A stretch of DNA of 64,000 nt from Diploptera punctata (Eukaryota > Arthropoda > Insecta > Blattodea > Blaberidae). The stretch spans positions 248,001 to 312,000 of the forward strand of contig JASPKZ010007421.1 of assembly GCA_030220185.1 (NCBI GenBank). Reading direction: 5' to 3'. Positions 43,348-54,639 of this stretch are shown here, one piece after another. How positions within the stretch are numbered: position 1 is the stretch's first letter; each line of letters opens with the position of its first letter. The position numbers and the translations under genes were made by a program. A model generated the notes under the pieces. The model ran no database searches and had not been told where the DNA came from. It saw only the letters and a program-made list of their open reading frames with translations.

Positions 43348-45770
43348 AAAAATTATACAATTAATATGACAAAAGTAATTGTAACATAATACCAGTGTGT
43401 TTATTCTGTTTAACCTTGGTTTTAATTGAGGACTGGTTTTAATTTATAAATATAAATAATAAAAATAAATACTAAAAACGATTCGTTTATTTTTTTATTT
43501 ATCAACACATGTATTGTACATATATTCTTTCTGTGTGCAAGACTAACGAAGCCACTTCTTGCACATGACACTTTCAATCCTATCAACCTGAGGTCTTTCA
43601 GAATCATAATAATTTACTATACAAACAACACAATCATTTTTTATTTTCCCTTCTTCTTTTGTTTGTTGTTCCTCCTTTTTTATTTTTGCTCAGGAAATTT
43701 GTCACCTTTCAATTGAGCATCACCTGTCAGTACATTGTCTGTAACAAAATAAGAAAAAACAAATATAGTAAAAAGTTTGCATCTTACCCCAAATATACTT
43801 AGTCACCTTCCACTAGTATCGGTGTACATTGCCTAATATCGTTTTGTAAACTAATATACCAGAGCAAGAAAAATGCTTGTTAAAAATAAAAATAAAATTG
43901 GAATATTTATTGCATCATATTTGTGAGGTTTTAAAAGTTATAACAAATTAAAGTGATATAAGAGTTTTATAATTACCTTTACAATAATTTCACTACAGAA
44001 AAATTAACTCGTTTCCTATGTTTTGTTCTCCAATAGCAGGAATACGCGACATAACGTGTTCACATCCATTTTACACAAACACAGCTGTCTCAATGCATAC
44101 GCAGTCAAACACGTGGCATTCTCTCTTGATGGAATATATAACTACAAAGAAATAGGCGTCTTCCCACAATGTCATCTTACCCCGATCCACCCTATCTGGT
44201 ATACTGTAAAATTAGAATTACACCTGTGTACCTCTATTGGATATGTTTTCTGAACCATTGTGTAATTTATTATGTAATTATGTGTGTGCAGTCGGTTAAT
44301 TTAAATTAAAATACAGATTAAATATTTTTTCGATATTACATATACAGGCCACCATTGATTCAAACTCAGATTTTCACAGCAATATGCGTGACAATGTTAA
44401 AATTTTAACTTCACGGGAAATTAGACTTAAAGCATTGCACTACTATCACATCGGTGGTACGAATTTAATCAATGGAATGCTGTAATATAACATAATATAT
44501 AACACTGTGTGGAAATATAAACCAAAAATTACAATCGCTTGTTTAGAATTCTTTCCCCTCAGAACTTGTGTTGCAAGAACTGCATATATGAGTATTTTGC
44601 CGTATTGTCCTTCCTCAGAATGTGTATTATTTTGTTATCAGAGCTTGGCTGTAGGAGAAGCTGCTTATAACTGCAGGTGGTACGAACGACATCCCAAATT
44701 CAAGCGGTTTGTGCTCATAATACTCACCAGAGCCAACAAGTGTTCACACCTATCTCTCGGCAAACTCCTTATTCAGTCCATGGAGATGTTCACCTGGGTA
44801 CGTACTCAAACTTCAGTCAGACGGCAATTTTTCGTCAAAATGGAACTAAAAATTCTGAATATTTTGATCCCATTGTTGGAAAAACAGAATATTACTATGT
44901 TATGATATAGAGCATAATCAATATAACAATAAATCTTTTTCTTTTCATTGGATTGCACTTCAGAGACGGTGCAAACAGTTTTATTCACCACCAACTAACT
45001 ACTTATATCTTCTTTCAAGTACTGCAGTGGTGTACTTTTCTTTACAATTCCACGTTTCGTTGAATACTAATATTTACTCTGAAGAACTTTTTAAAGCCAT
45101 TTTTTCCATTGGTGGATTCTTACATTTTAAAACTTCTTAAAAACATTGTTCTATGAATCTCACACTCATTACTTTATTTTTCAAAGAGTCGTTATCGCAA
45201 ATTACACAACAATGGTCACACACTGCCTCCCATACCTTTTCTGTAATTTAGATATTTACTTTTAGGTACAATCACTTGCCCTATGTCCTGAAGATGTGTC
45301 GAAAGAGTATTTTTGCCTCTGTATTACATACTGTCCTTTTCGACCGCAAATGAATACGTAAGACCTCGCCGAGAGAGAGAAAGATCACCTCACAACATGG
45401 TCCAACTGAGAGCCAACACTAATATTTAAGACACTTATGTATTCATAATAACATGAATAAAATATGGATGACTAAGTCATTCAGATGGTGTTCTGGTACT
45501 AACAAGGGAACTCTCAACCATTACATGATAAAAGTATATTGAAATTTATTCCAGAGATGCATTGTGATGTATCAAGGTCGTGTCCAAAAAACATTATCTG
45601 CTGCTTTTAACTGTAAGGCAATAAACCTCTTGTTTATACTACAGGGAAGTAGCCTAATACAAATCCTGAATTGGAGGATTGGAAAACACTGATAACTTTC
45701 CGTCTGTTTGCGCATGGAATAGGTAGATGAGGGCGTGTGATGCGAACGTGATATAATCTACTTGCTTACT
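43348..45770. other. Unannotated AT-rich stretch
   Basis: About 2.4 kb with only short, unconvincing ORFs (for example 44507-44905) and no repeat matching the rest of the window. Confidence 0.5.
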
Positions 45771-46452
45771 TGTGCTGACTATTTAACTCATGCCCCAAAT
45801 GGGAGTCAATGACCAATCACGTTTCAATGATTTCTGTATTACAACCAATCAGAGACGTGTTTCACGAAATAATTATCAACGTTAGGATTATCATATATTA
45901 AGCAAAGCTCCTCCTTTTTAATATTCTGAACAGGTCTGACCGTTATTTTGCAGTGACTGAGCCTATAACAAATACGGCTACCAGATTGTATATAATAGTG
46001 CTTACATGTCAACATTTGTAGCAATTGATTATACCACCAAAAAAAGAAACCACTGTTTGCACTTTCTTAAATGTATACGACATCAAAATGAATTAATATA
46101 CAGATTGATGTGTTTCATTTTTTCTCCACTAGAGAGCATTCTTACAATATTGCGTTCCTTTGGCAATAAATAGTATGATCTGGTTGCAGTGATAAACAAA
46201 AGAAGCAGTAGAAGCGTAGGCTACCTATCGTTTCTCATTAGTTTTCAAACATCACCGTTTACTTTAAATATAAAAATATTTTTAAATAACTGTAGTTAAA
46301 TAATGATTTGTGAGTAAACAGCTTTATTTTATTCGTTAAATAGTCCTAACAAATGCCACTCTTGATTTCCAAATTCTCTAGATAAATTCACTCCTCACTT
46401 CGTGAGTCGTGAATTTATCGATAATTTGGAAATCACTCGTGGCATTACTTAT
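45771..46452 (+). mobile_element. Dispersed repeat R, copy 1 (non-autonomous DNA element?)
   Basis: Matches 58676-59430 nearly end to end: it starts CTATTTAACTCATGCCCC and ends GTGGCATTACTTA, flanked by TGA on both sides. Near the right end a hairpin of about 100 bp is formed by GATTTCCAAATT...AATTTGGAAATC arms. No transposase is seen. Confidence 0.8.
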
Positions 46453-46469
46453 GATAGTTATTTTCTGTT

Positions 46470-46768
46470 TCCGGCGTAAAATAGAGACAATCGCGATATG
46501 TGAGGGATGTTCCGAGATAAAAGCAACAGTCACCATGTGTTTCAGAAAGCTAGAGGTTAGTAATATTATTCATATAGTTGATGACTTTGTGTTGAATTAT
46601 TTCCGTGAAAAATGTGTTTCTTCTACCGGAAATGTAAACACGAAAGATAAAAAAATACAGATAGAATTGCTAATAACTTCTTTTCTGAGCAAATATTCAG
46701 CAAAACATTCAATATCTGAGAAGACAGAGGAAATGTGCAAGAATATAATTTTAATGAGGTACTCCTAG
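46470..46768 (+). CDS. Unrecognised ORF segment or exon
   Basis: An open frame (ATG at 46409 inside repeat R, stop at 46766) whose non-repeat part reads IKATVTMCFRKLEV, IIHIVDDFVLNYFREKCVSS and FLSKYSAKHSISEKTEEMCK. Composition is protein-like rather than low-complexity. A possible acceptor (TTCTGTTTCCGG...AAATAG) precedes it near 46486 and AG-GTACTC near 46757 could be a donor, so it might be an exon. I recognise no domain. It could be chance or part of an unknown element. Confidence 0.25.
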
Positions 46769-47154
46769 CGTTCTCGACGTCAGTTGGGTGAAATATAGAG
46801 CACATCCCATTGAGATGATATCAAACATTAGCTTTACAACCGAACAAGTAAACAGCAGGGTGTTTGAAACAGATTTTTATTTAAAACGCCTAAGATATTC
46901 GTGATACATATGCAGAAGCCGTCAATACAGGGAATCATATGTATCCCGTTTTATATTATTTTGCAAGTGGTAATAACACTTCAGACCGACAATTAGACAT
47001 ACCTTTCGTTTACATTTTGTTTTATTACCCCAAATTCAAATTAATTAAATGTATTTCCCTTAATCTTTTGAAATTCACTTCCACACTGGAATGTTGCAAA
47101 CTGTCATTAAGTTTATATTAAATATTAATACTAGATTCAATTTTTTTTGTTCTC

Positions 47155-47400
47155 CTTAGTTTAATGGTTATCTGGTCCACCTCCAGTTCAGACGATCGCG
47201 GGTTAAAACCACCCTAGAGTTGATGAATTTTAATAAATTACGTAAAATTGTGACCTTAGCTTACACATCATTAGGGAAGTAAATTCTGAAATAAGAGAAT
47301 TCTGAGCAAGTTTTGCCGGCTCGTCTATGCCTCGTTTTGATTTGGACGCTAATTAGACTGTTAAAGAGAGACCTCAAATAAATGGCTCAACTCAACTCGT
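47155..47400 (+). repeat. tRNA-like SINE candidate
   Basis: CTCCTTAGTTTAATGGTTAT (A-box-like) and GATCGCGGGTTAAAACCACC (degenerate B box), followed by a body of about 180 bp. The head resembles the minus-strand segment at 11572-11648. Flanks 46769-47154 and 47401-48230 show nothing recognisable. Confidence 0.4.
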
Positions 47401-48230
47401 AGCATGCTAAATATTTCTATCTTTTTTCAGGTGGCTCAAAACTCCTACAAGTTCTTCAGTTTACTCCTGCAAATTAAAGGTTAAGTTTTCATCTACACAA
47501 TACATTCAGTGCTGTATTAGCAAAAGAACAAGAAAATCTGATGCTTGACATTCATGCCATAAAATATCACAGATAATCTCGTAATAAGATTAGATAAGTT
47601 GTAGGTAGTTATTTCTTGTAGAAGATTGAAAATCAGTTCTGTTACTCCAAACAATGTTCTAACACAACATCCCAAGGTCGTAGCTACAGCAGAGAACTAA
47701 TTATACTGTAGATTCCATCCCATTTCAGAATTTTCAGTAACAAAATATATTATCTCTTTATAAAGAAAACGTTCGTAAATAATACAATCGTCAATTTCCA
47801 AACCATCATGTTATTTCAGATAACTTAAAAATTAAAATATAAATGAAGGCCATAAACAAAAAAAAAACTTTAATCGTCGTGAAAATAACAAGAATGGGGA
47901 CACTTGTGCATTAGATGTATTCTATATATAGTCTGTACCAAAATGCGTATTATGCAACCAACTAGATGATAAACAACTGAATAGCTTTAGCAGATCATTC
48001 GCTACATCAGTTTACTGCGATCAAGTCTGCAAATTACTTGAACAGCACACTAGATACCTACCAAAATATTTGGTTCGTGAAATTGTATTTAGTAGGAAAG
48101 ATAATATGTATCATCGATGTGTGTCAATAAAGTTAGGACATCCATTTTTATTCCTTTGCTGGTACCCTGAAACAAAATAGCTGTGTCGGAAGCCCGTGGA
48201 CTCCCCATCACCTGACATAAGTTTTTTTCT

Positions 48231-49735
48231 TTTGTTACATATGTACTGATACATAAAGAAAGCATTGCGGGAAATTAAATCTAAAGCCACAGGTGAATAC
48301 CATATCAACATTAATCTTATTAACAAAATCTTGGACATTATCTTACCAACTTTGACTCACATATTTAATGCCTCTATTATGGCTGCAACGTATGGAAGAA
48401 AGCACCTGTACGTCCTACCCTCAAAGTAAACACACCCTCTTCCCCTCAACATTATAGACCTATCAGCATCTTACCTATCTTACCAAAAGTACTTGAACGG
48501 ATTATAAATAAACAACTAACCGACTATTTAAATGAACACGAACTTCTTGACACTTACCAATCAGAATTTCGGGCTGGTTACAGCTCGGCATCCGCATTAC
48601 TGAACATTACTGAGGACATACGTGGGGATATGGATGAAAATAAATTGACTATCCTAACTCAAACCGCCTTTTCCAGAGCTTTTGACACGGTTAATACAAA
48701 CATTTTACTGTCAAAATTTAAGTTATTAATTTTTCTGAAAATTCGATTCAGTGTTTACACTCCTACCTTACTGGCCGCCAACGATTCGTTGTTGGTGATC
48801 GTTTTCCTTCATGGAGGTAAGTGGAGTGCGGAGTACCACAAGTATCAGTATTAGCTCCAATTTTATTTTCTATATACATGAACGACGTAAGTGATTGCAT
48901 TAAACATTGCAAATATTATATATATGCTGATGATGTACTACTTTATATACACACTAGACCAGAATTGATTAGCGATACAGTTAAACAACTTAATGAAGAC
49001 CTTGACTCCATGGCAATGTGGACAAAACAAACAGACGTTATTATAATCCTGAGAAGTCACAAGCAATTGTCATCGGCCATCAAAGTCTGTTAAACAAAAT
49101 TGATTATTCATCGATAATTTCTGCAAATATAAATCAAACTGAAATTCTATTTTAACCTTCCGTGAAAAATCTTCATGTGTGTTTCGACCAAAATCTTAGT
49201 TGGTAGGTTCATTTAAGAGGAACTTGTAACAAAATATATTTAATATTCCATTCTCTAAAATGTTAAAAAATATGTCCTTCTTTCTTCTTTGATAAAAGTT
49301 CTTGTCTCAACTTTGATTATGCCGCATATTGTGACTTACTCTTTACTGATATGAATATCATATTCGGACAAAGAATTCAACGTGACAGTGCACGTTATAT
49401 ATGCAACCTCCGTAAATCAGACCACATAACTCCAGTATTTGAAATGTTGTCTTGGCTCCGATTGGAAGACAAACAAAAGATACATTGCCTCTGCGTCTTA
49501 TACAACACTTTGTCCACCTCATCACCCATTTATATATCAACTCGCTTTCATTCCCTATCCTCCCACCATAACTTAGACACACGATCGAGAGAACTTTTAA
49601 ATCTAGCTGTTCCTCTAATTCGAACATCACACTATTCCTCATCCTTCCTTGTTTCAGTCACTCGACTCTGGAATTCCCTCCCCTCGTATATCAAGGACTG
49701 CCCGACTCAAAAACAGTTTAACACTTAAATTGGAA
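48231..49735 (+). pseudogene. Jockey/CR1-type LINE reverse transcriptase, plus strand, broken
   Basis: Same broad group as 7260-10025 but a different copy. In order, over several frames: INLINKILDIILPTLTHIFN, HYRPISILPILPKVLERIIN, YQSEFRAGYSSASALL, SRAFDTVNTNILLSKF, GGEVECGVPQVSVLAP-like (48815-48855), LFSIYMNDVSDCIKHCKYY then IYADDVLLYIHTRP (catalytic YADD intact, about 48918-48935), and QLNEDLDSMAMW. C-terminal part (49351-49728): MLSWLRLEDKQKIHCLCVLY, SSHHNLDTRSRE, SVTRLWNSLPSYIKDC. The endonuclease is missing, and frameshifts separate the blocks. Confidence 0.85.
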
Positions 49736-50149
49736 ATGCGCTAATTTCTCGTGTCAGTTATTTGAATGATGCGGACCGCACTGAAAACGATATCACATAT
49801 AACTATTATTATTTGGTATATTGTGTAATTCTCCACATATTTAAGTAATTTCTACTCGTTCATTTTCTTCTGTTTTATTATAAATGTTAAATAAAATGAA
49901 CTAATCGATGTATCCTATAGGATACATTACGAATTTAAGGTTTAAAAAGAAACTCACTTCACATTTCCTGACAATATAATATATAACCGTGTTCTAAGTA
50001 TACATTTATTATTCCTTTATATTTCAAAATGTCATCACCAAGCTATTTACTTAATCTAATTATAGGTTGTTATTATTATTTATTACTATTTTTCTTCCTT
50101 TCCCTTATTAACTTTATATTGTGTAGCCTATATCCATTAGAGAGCTTGG

Positions 50150-51320
50150 GGTTTCTCCTTCCGTGGTGTCCAGGTTACGCAACCGGCACAGAGAGACATG
50201 TCAGTATTGTAGAAGACGTGGCCAGGGCCGTAAATTTAAAACAGGCCCCCAGGATGACAGATACGTTGTTCTTTCTGCTCTTCGACAGCGTACAAAAACT
50301 GCAAAAGACCTGCAGAATGACCTTCATATGGCTTCCGGAATCCGGGTTTCAGATCAAACCATAAGGATCAGATTAAGGAAAGAGAATATTCGTCCAAAAA
50401 GGCCCGTTAAAAAACCACGCTAAACAAATGGGCATAAGGCAACAAGACGTACGTATGCTGAAAACCATGGTGATTGGAATCTTAACCAGTGGGAGTCTGT
50501 GCTCTTCTCGGACGAATCCAGGTATCGTATTACACATTGTAATGGTCGATTGAGAGTGTGGGGACGGCCAGGAGAAAGATTTTCTGCAGAGGCTGTACAG
50601 GAAATTGATATATTCGGAGGAGGTTTCATAATGGGTGGGCCGGAGTTATGTACAACAATTGTACTGACCTTGTACTTGTTCCCCAGCCACTGAATGCTGT
50701 CCGGTATATCGAGCACGTTCTGAAAGAGCATGTAGTACCTGCTGCCATTGGAGTAGGCCCTGGATTTCTGTTTAAGCAGGATAATGCCAGGGCACATTCT
50801 GCGGCTGTCACCAGGGATTTCCTGAGGAGGAATGAAATTGAGGTAATGGAGTGGCCAGCGGTCAGCCCAGACCTCAACCCTATTGAACACTTGTGGGATC
50901 TTCTAGACAGGAAGGTCAGGAACCGACATCAAGCTCCACAAACTCTGCAGCAACTTGGAGATGCTCTGAAGGAGGAATGGGAGAATATCCCGCAAGAGGA
51001 AATCCAGAATCTTATTGGGAGCATGTCATGAAGGTGCCAAAGTGTCATCGAATGTCCTGGAGGCCATACACGATACTAACTCTATATAACGAGTGTTTAA
51101 CTTTGAAAAATAAGCACAAGATTCAATTGCTTACATAGCGGAATTATTTGAAAAGTTAATTGCCAGCGTTATTCATTTGTTTTTACTGACATGAGCAATA
51201 AATAAATAAATAAATAAATAACTACAAATAATGTACTTTATTAATTTCATTTTTGTACCTTTATCCAATGAAAAAATATTTGCATATTTCATAGTGTTCC
51301 TCTAATTGTTTTGAGCAGTG
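50150..51320 (+). mobile_element. Tc1-like DNA transposon, 5'-truncated
   Basis: Right end TTCCTCTAATTGTTTTGAGCAGTG followed by TA (51321-51322), the usual Tc1-type terminus. No matching left terminus was found before 50150; 49736-50149 has no recognisable feature. An ATAAATAA run at about 51190-51220 lies near the 3' side. Confidence 0.75.
50163..51031 (+). pseudogene. Tc1-type transposase (DD34E), frameshifted
   Basis: A cut-and-paste transposase in three frames. 50163-50423: RRRGQGRKFKTGPQDDRYVV and IRVSDQTIRIRLRKENIRPK (DNA-binding helices). 50424-50693: AENHGDWNLNQW, VLFSDESRYRI (first catalytic Asp), RVWGRPGERFSAEA, FGGGFIM. 50648-51031: LNAVRYIEHVLKEHVVPAA, FLFKQDNARAHSA (second Asp), WPAVSPDLNPIEHLWDLLDR (catalytic Glu) and LKEEWENIPQEEIQNLIGSM. 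All three catalytic residues remain, but a stop near 50421 and a frameshift near 50640-50700, where the strand after GGG is shortened, disable it. Confidence 0.9.
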
Positions 51321-51354
51321 TACAAAATTATTTTCTAAACAGAAAGAAATAAAA

Positions 51355-51475
51355 CCTACGGCCTGCTACCATTTGTGGCGCTTATTGAAACACGCTCTGC
51401 TACCATTTGTGGCGCTTTATTAAACCACGCGATTTGCTACCAAAAAATGCGCCGCCGTGTATCGTCTTCTTGTGT
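51355..51475 (-). repeat. LTR 3' end with repeated initiator-Met primer-site units
   Basis: The minus strand reads TTTGGTAGCAAATCGCGTGG, then two units of GCGCCACAAATGGTAGCAG followed by AGCGTG or GCCGTAG. These are the same primer-site-like units seen at 33195-33410. It is probably the end of the decayed LTR that starts at 52930. Confidence 0.6.
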
Positions 51476-51479
51476 CCTT

Positions 51480-51481
<2 letters not shown>

Positions 51482-51512
<31 letters not shown>
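51482..51512. repeat. (TA)n microsatellite
   Basis: About 30 bp of TA next to the first tRNA-like palindrome unit. Confidence 0.97.
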
Positions 51513-51522
<10 letters not shown>

Positions 51523-51545
51523 GTGGTATGATAAGAAAAATAAAT

Positions 51546-51614
51546 GCGTGGACGGGATTCGAACCCGGATCTCTGAGTCTGTACCTCAGTGTGATATCCA
51601 TTACACCACCAGGC
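51546..51614 (-). tRNA. tRNA-like sequence 1 (pseudogene likely)
   Basis: Minus strand: GTGGTGTAATGGATATCACA (D arm, A box), CTGAG-GTACAGA-CTCAG (anticodon arm, loop reads ACA) and CCGGGTTCGAATCCCG (T arm, perfect B box). The acceptor stem pairs poorly. It is flanked by inverted ATAAGAAAAATAAATG / CATTTATTTTTCTTAT. Confidence 0.45.
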
Positions 51615-51769
51615 GAATCCAATTCAAACATTTATTTTTCTTATATATGTATTATATTCTCCATTATTACTAGATGTCGCGAGAACTCGGTCTTCATTGC
51701 CATCTAGTAGCTGACTATAACAAGTAAGCAAATTATAGAGAACAATTTTTACTTTATAGCAGTGACGCT

Positions 51770-52086
51770 TTATAGATGTTATAATTAAATGTTTAACATT
51801 GAGCAATGCAAGCTTAATATGGTATGATAAGAAAAATAAATGCCTGGATGGGATTCGAACCCGGATCTCTGAGTCTGTACCTCAGTGTGATATCCATCTG
51901 GTAATAATGGAGAATATAATACATATATAAGAAAAATAAATGTTTGAATTGGATTCGCCTGATGGTGTAATGGATATCACACTGAGGTACAGACTCAGAG
52001 ATCGGGGTTCGAATCCCGTCAAGGCATTTATTTTTCTTATCATACCATATTAAGCTTGCATTGCTCAATGTTAAACATTTTATTAT

Positions 52087-52090
<4 letters not shown>
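51770..52090. repeat. Palindrome containing two inverted tRNA-like copies
   Basis: 51771-51897 (minus-strand copy: TTAAACATTGAGCAATGCAA flank, then a tRNA-like body truncated at 51842-51897) mirrors 51957-52085 (plus-strand copy). Both copies carry the AAGAAAAATAAATG-type flank. Confidence 0.75.
51957..52025 (+). tRNA. tRNA-like sequence 3 (pseudogene likely)
   Basis: GCCTGATGGTGTAATGG, CTGAG-GTACAGA-CTCAG and GGGGTTCGAATCCCG, with GCCT/AGGC partial acceptor pairing. Same family as 51546-51614. Confidence 0.45.

Positions 52091-52138
<48 letters not shown>
52090..52138. repeat. (TA)n microsatellite
   Basis: About 49 bp of TA at the right edge of the tRNA-like palindrome. Confidence 0.97.
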
Positions 52139-52142
<4 letters not shown>

Positions 52143-52297
52143 CCTTGAGTTCATAACAATCAGGATTATTCAAAAGCCTTTGCCCGGGCCCATAAGAGGC
52201 AAAGATTGATTCATCTTTCCTTTCAAAATACTTAAACATCAATCAACAATAGATCTTAAAACACTTTAGTAGCCTATGACACTTAGCTAAGCTGAAT

Positions 52298-52299
<2 letters not shown>

Positions 52300-52345
<46 letters not shown>
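52300..52345. repeat. (TTA)n microsatellite
   Basis: About 15 TTA units. Sequence on either side (52140-52299, 52346-52600) is unrecognised. Confidence 0.97.
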
Positions 52346-52347
<2 letters not shown>

Positions 52348-52609
52348 CATGAAAGCTAGACGGAAAAAAGGAAGTTTATATGACTTCTAAATAAGTTTGT
52401 GTACGGGAATATGCCAAACAGCAGTATACACACAAAATAATTTAAACATTAAACATGATGTATGTAAAAAAATGATGTTTAATACAAATTGCACGTCTGA
52501 AGTATTAGAAAAATGTAATTAAAAGGTAATTTTGATCATTCATGAATTAAAAAATAAAATAATAATTATTAACATAAAAAAATATCATAACTCACTCAAA
52601 CAACTTCAC

Positions 52610-52930
52610 ACACATAGTTTCAGTCCTTGCCAGGGTGGCTTTCCCTGGACCACCGGACCAAAAAGTCAAAGCACGCCACTCGTGTTCTCCAGACGACGAT
52701 GTTGCAACCAAAATTTCCGATCGAATGATAATGTTCTGAATGTGCGTATCGTATTTGAGCGTTCCTAGGTATAAGGGGAGATTCGCATTACAATCAGCGC
52801 AGTGCGAGAGGTAGAAAGGAGAGTGGGGGTAGATGCATAGAGAAGGGAAATTGGCATAGTTCACGAATCTTTCAGTTCAAGGAGGATAACGGCACTGATG
52901 TTACGAACCGAGAATTGCACTTTCGGTTCA
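52610..52930 (-). repeat. Decayed LTR start related to the 32.4 kb element
   Basis: The minus strand from 52930 begins TGAACCGAAAGTGCAATTCT, has ACTATGCCAATTTCCCTTC and later GAACATTATCATTCGATC, matching the same order of blocks in the LTR at 32397. Identity is patchy, so it is an older relative. Confidence 0.6.
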
Positions 52931-52937
52931 AAAGACT

Positions 52938-53152
52938 TTCATGGAAGCTTCTTGTAGGAAAACCAGAGGGAAAACGCCCAGTTGGTAGACCAAGAATGAG
53001 TGGTAGAGTAACATTAACTATGATTTGAGGAATTTAGATTATACAGGGGATGATTGGAAAACATTAGCTCAGGATAGGGATGTATGGAGAGCTTATATCC
53101 GCGCGACCATGAACCGGTTTCGATAGTGCCAGTGAGTTAGTTAGTTATTTAC
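52938..53152 (+). pseudogene. RTE-type LINE 3' fragment
   Basis: Begins within the WKLLVGKPEGKRPVGRPRM tail and ends GATAGTGCCAGTGAGTTAGT. Frameshifts near 53008 and 53035 relative to copy B. It is 5'-truncated to about 215 bp. Confidence 0.85.
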
Positions 53153-53214
53153 AGATATCAATGAGTGACACGTGGTTTGCACATTGCCCCAATTACGCAC
53201 CAAGTAAGCAACAT

Positions 53215-53409
53215 AGCTATTAAATGTAAGGACATATTAATACATATCTCGTAGTGCTACTTCCTATAAAGTTAAATTGTTAAACTAACTGATTATAATT
53301 AGTACTGTATAGTGTATATCTATATTTGTCGAATATTTATTTGTATTTGTGCTGGTTGAGTGGAAGAGAGGGCCTTATGGCCTTAACTCTGCCAGAATAA
53401 ATAAAGTAC

Positions 53410-53492
<83 letters not shown>
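53215..53492 (+). repeat. Retroelement tail (GGCCTTAA family), copy 3, with (TTA)n tail
   Basis: TTGTGCTGGTTGAGTGGAAG, then GGCCTTATGGCCTTAACTCT, GCCAGAATAAATAAAGTAC and about 85 bp of TTA. Homologous in reverse to 24291-24530 and 6959-7075. Confidence 0.75.
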
Positions 53493-53494
<2 letters not shown>

Positions 53495-53654
53495 GTATTA
53501 TTTGAATGGATGAAGATGTATTAAATTTTTCACAGAGGCCTTTTACATTTAATGTTTATTTTGTACTATTAATAACAGATTATCCTGCGCCGTGTTCGAC
53601 CGGTCTAAGGCATCAGGCAATGCACGCTGGTTGGACTGTTAGCACTCCTAGTAT

Positions 53655-53822
53655 CCGATTGAGGGTCTTTCCTCTTTTCAGCGGTTGCCCTTTTACCAGC
53701 CGGCTGCTGGCCCTTCACATCCACATGTCTCAATCACAGAGGTAGATGATCAACAGCCAGTGTAGGGGTGACATGTGGTTAGCATGTCGAGTCCCCCAGC
53801 CGTTATAGCTGCTCAACCTGGG
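53655..53822 (+). mobile_element. Small SINE-like insertion with 13 bp duplication
   Basis: GCACTCCTAGTAT occurs on both sides (about 53641-53653 and 53823-53835). The insert has CCAGCCGGCTGCTGGCCCTT then CACATCCACATG, a block that recurs inverted near 54350-54385. No A/B boxes were found. Confidence 0.5.
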
Positions 53823-53842
53823 CACTCCTAGTATACGAAACT

Positions 53843-54212
53843 AAAATTTGGACCAAAGAAAGATGAAGAGACAGCTGAATGGAGAATACTACATTACAGT
53901 GAACTGCATGGTCTTTATAGGAAGCCAGATCTAATAAGAACAGTTAAGTTTCGTAGACTGCGATGAGCAGGACACGTGGCACGAATCGGGAAGGAAAAAC
54001 ATGCATGCAAACTTCTTGTAGGAAAACCAGAGGGAAAACGCCCAGTTGGTAGGACAAGAATGAGGTGGGAGACATGGTAACATTAACCATGATTTATGGG
54101 AAGTAGATTTACAGGGAATGATTGGAAAACATTAGTTCAGGATAGGGATGTATGTAAAGCTTATGTCCGCGCGGCCATGAACCTATGTGTTCGATAGTGC
54201 CAGTGAGTTGAG
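53843..54212 (+). pseudogene. RTE-type LINE 3' fragment
   Basis: Reads FGPKKDEETAEW, LHGLYRKPDLI, then the GRxRMRW region and the terminal GATAGTGCCAGTGAGT. Several indels. The 54213-54450 flank carries a CACATCCACATG-type block in reverse and is otherwise unrecognised. Confidence 0.85.
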
Positions 54213-54639
54213 TGTACCGGACTGGTCGTGAGGACATTCGTTAGCTATGATATGTAGCGCTTGCTGGTCTTAGAAACTGACTCATGTCTTAGGGAACGAA
54301 TGTGCTGCCCACACGTTCCCCTGTGGATGATCGTCCACTTTTACCTAAGCGCATGTGGATGTGAGGCCTGTAGCTGGCTGATATTCCCCGGCCCTCATTC
54401 GTATCCCGCGAAAGGTACTTTTTTAACAACATACAGTTCCATTTAATTATTGTCAAATATATTAATAATTATTTAACTTTGTAATAAAATAATAAATGTG
54501 CAGTTGTTCTTTTAACTTACAAAAATATTTCGAGTAATTTATTGCAATAAATAAATCTTTGTCTGAAGACCTTGAAGACACTAGAAAACAAGTGTCTCAC
54601 AAAGGCAGTGAACATGTTATTCGAGAAGAAAATCTTTTT

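Noticed and set aside
44507..44905. 132-codon plus-strand ORF
   Set aside because: No recognisable domain, no codon bias visible and no neighbouring exon signals. Treated as chance.
45771..46452. hAT-type MITE with 8 bp duplication
   Set aside because: The flanks at 58676 and 59430 share only TGA exactly; the 8-mers TATGCTGA and TATGATGA mismatch and the other copy does not support 8 bp.
48111..48338. 75-codon minus-strand ORF
   Set aside because: It partly overlaps the start of the plus-strand LINE and shows no motif.
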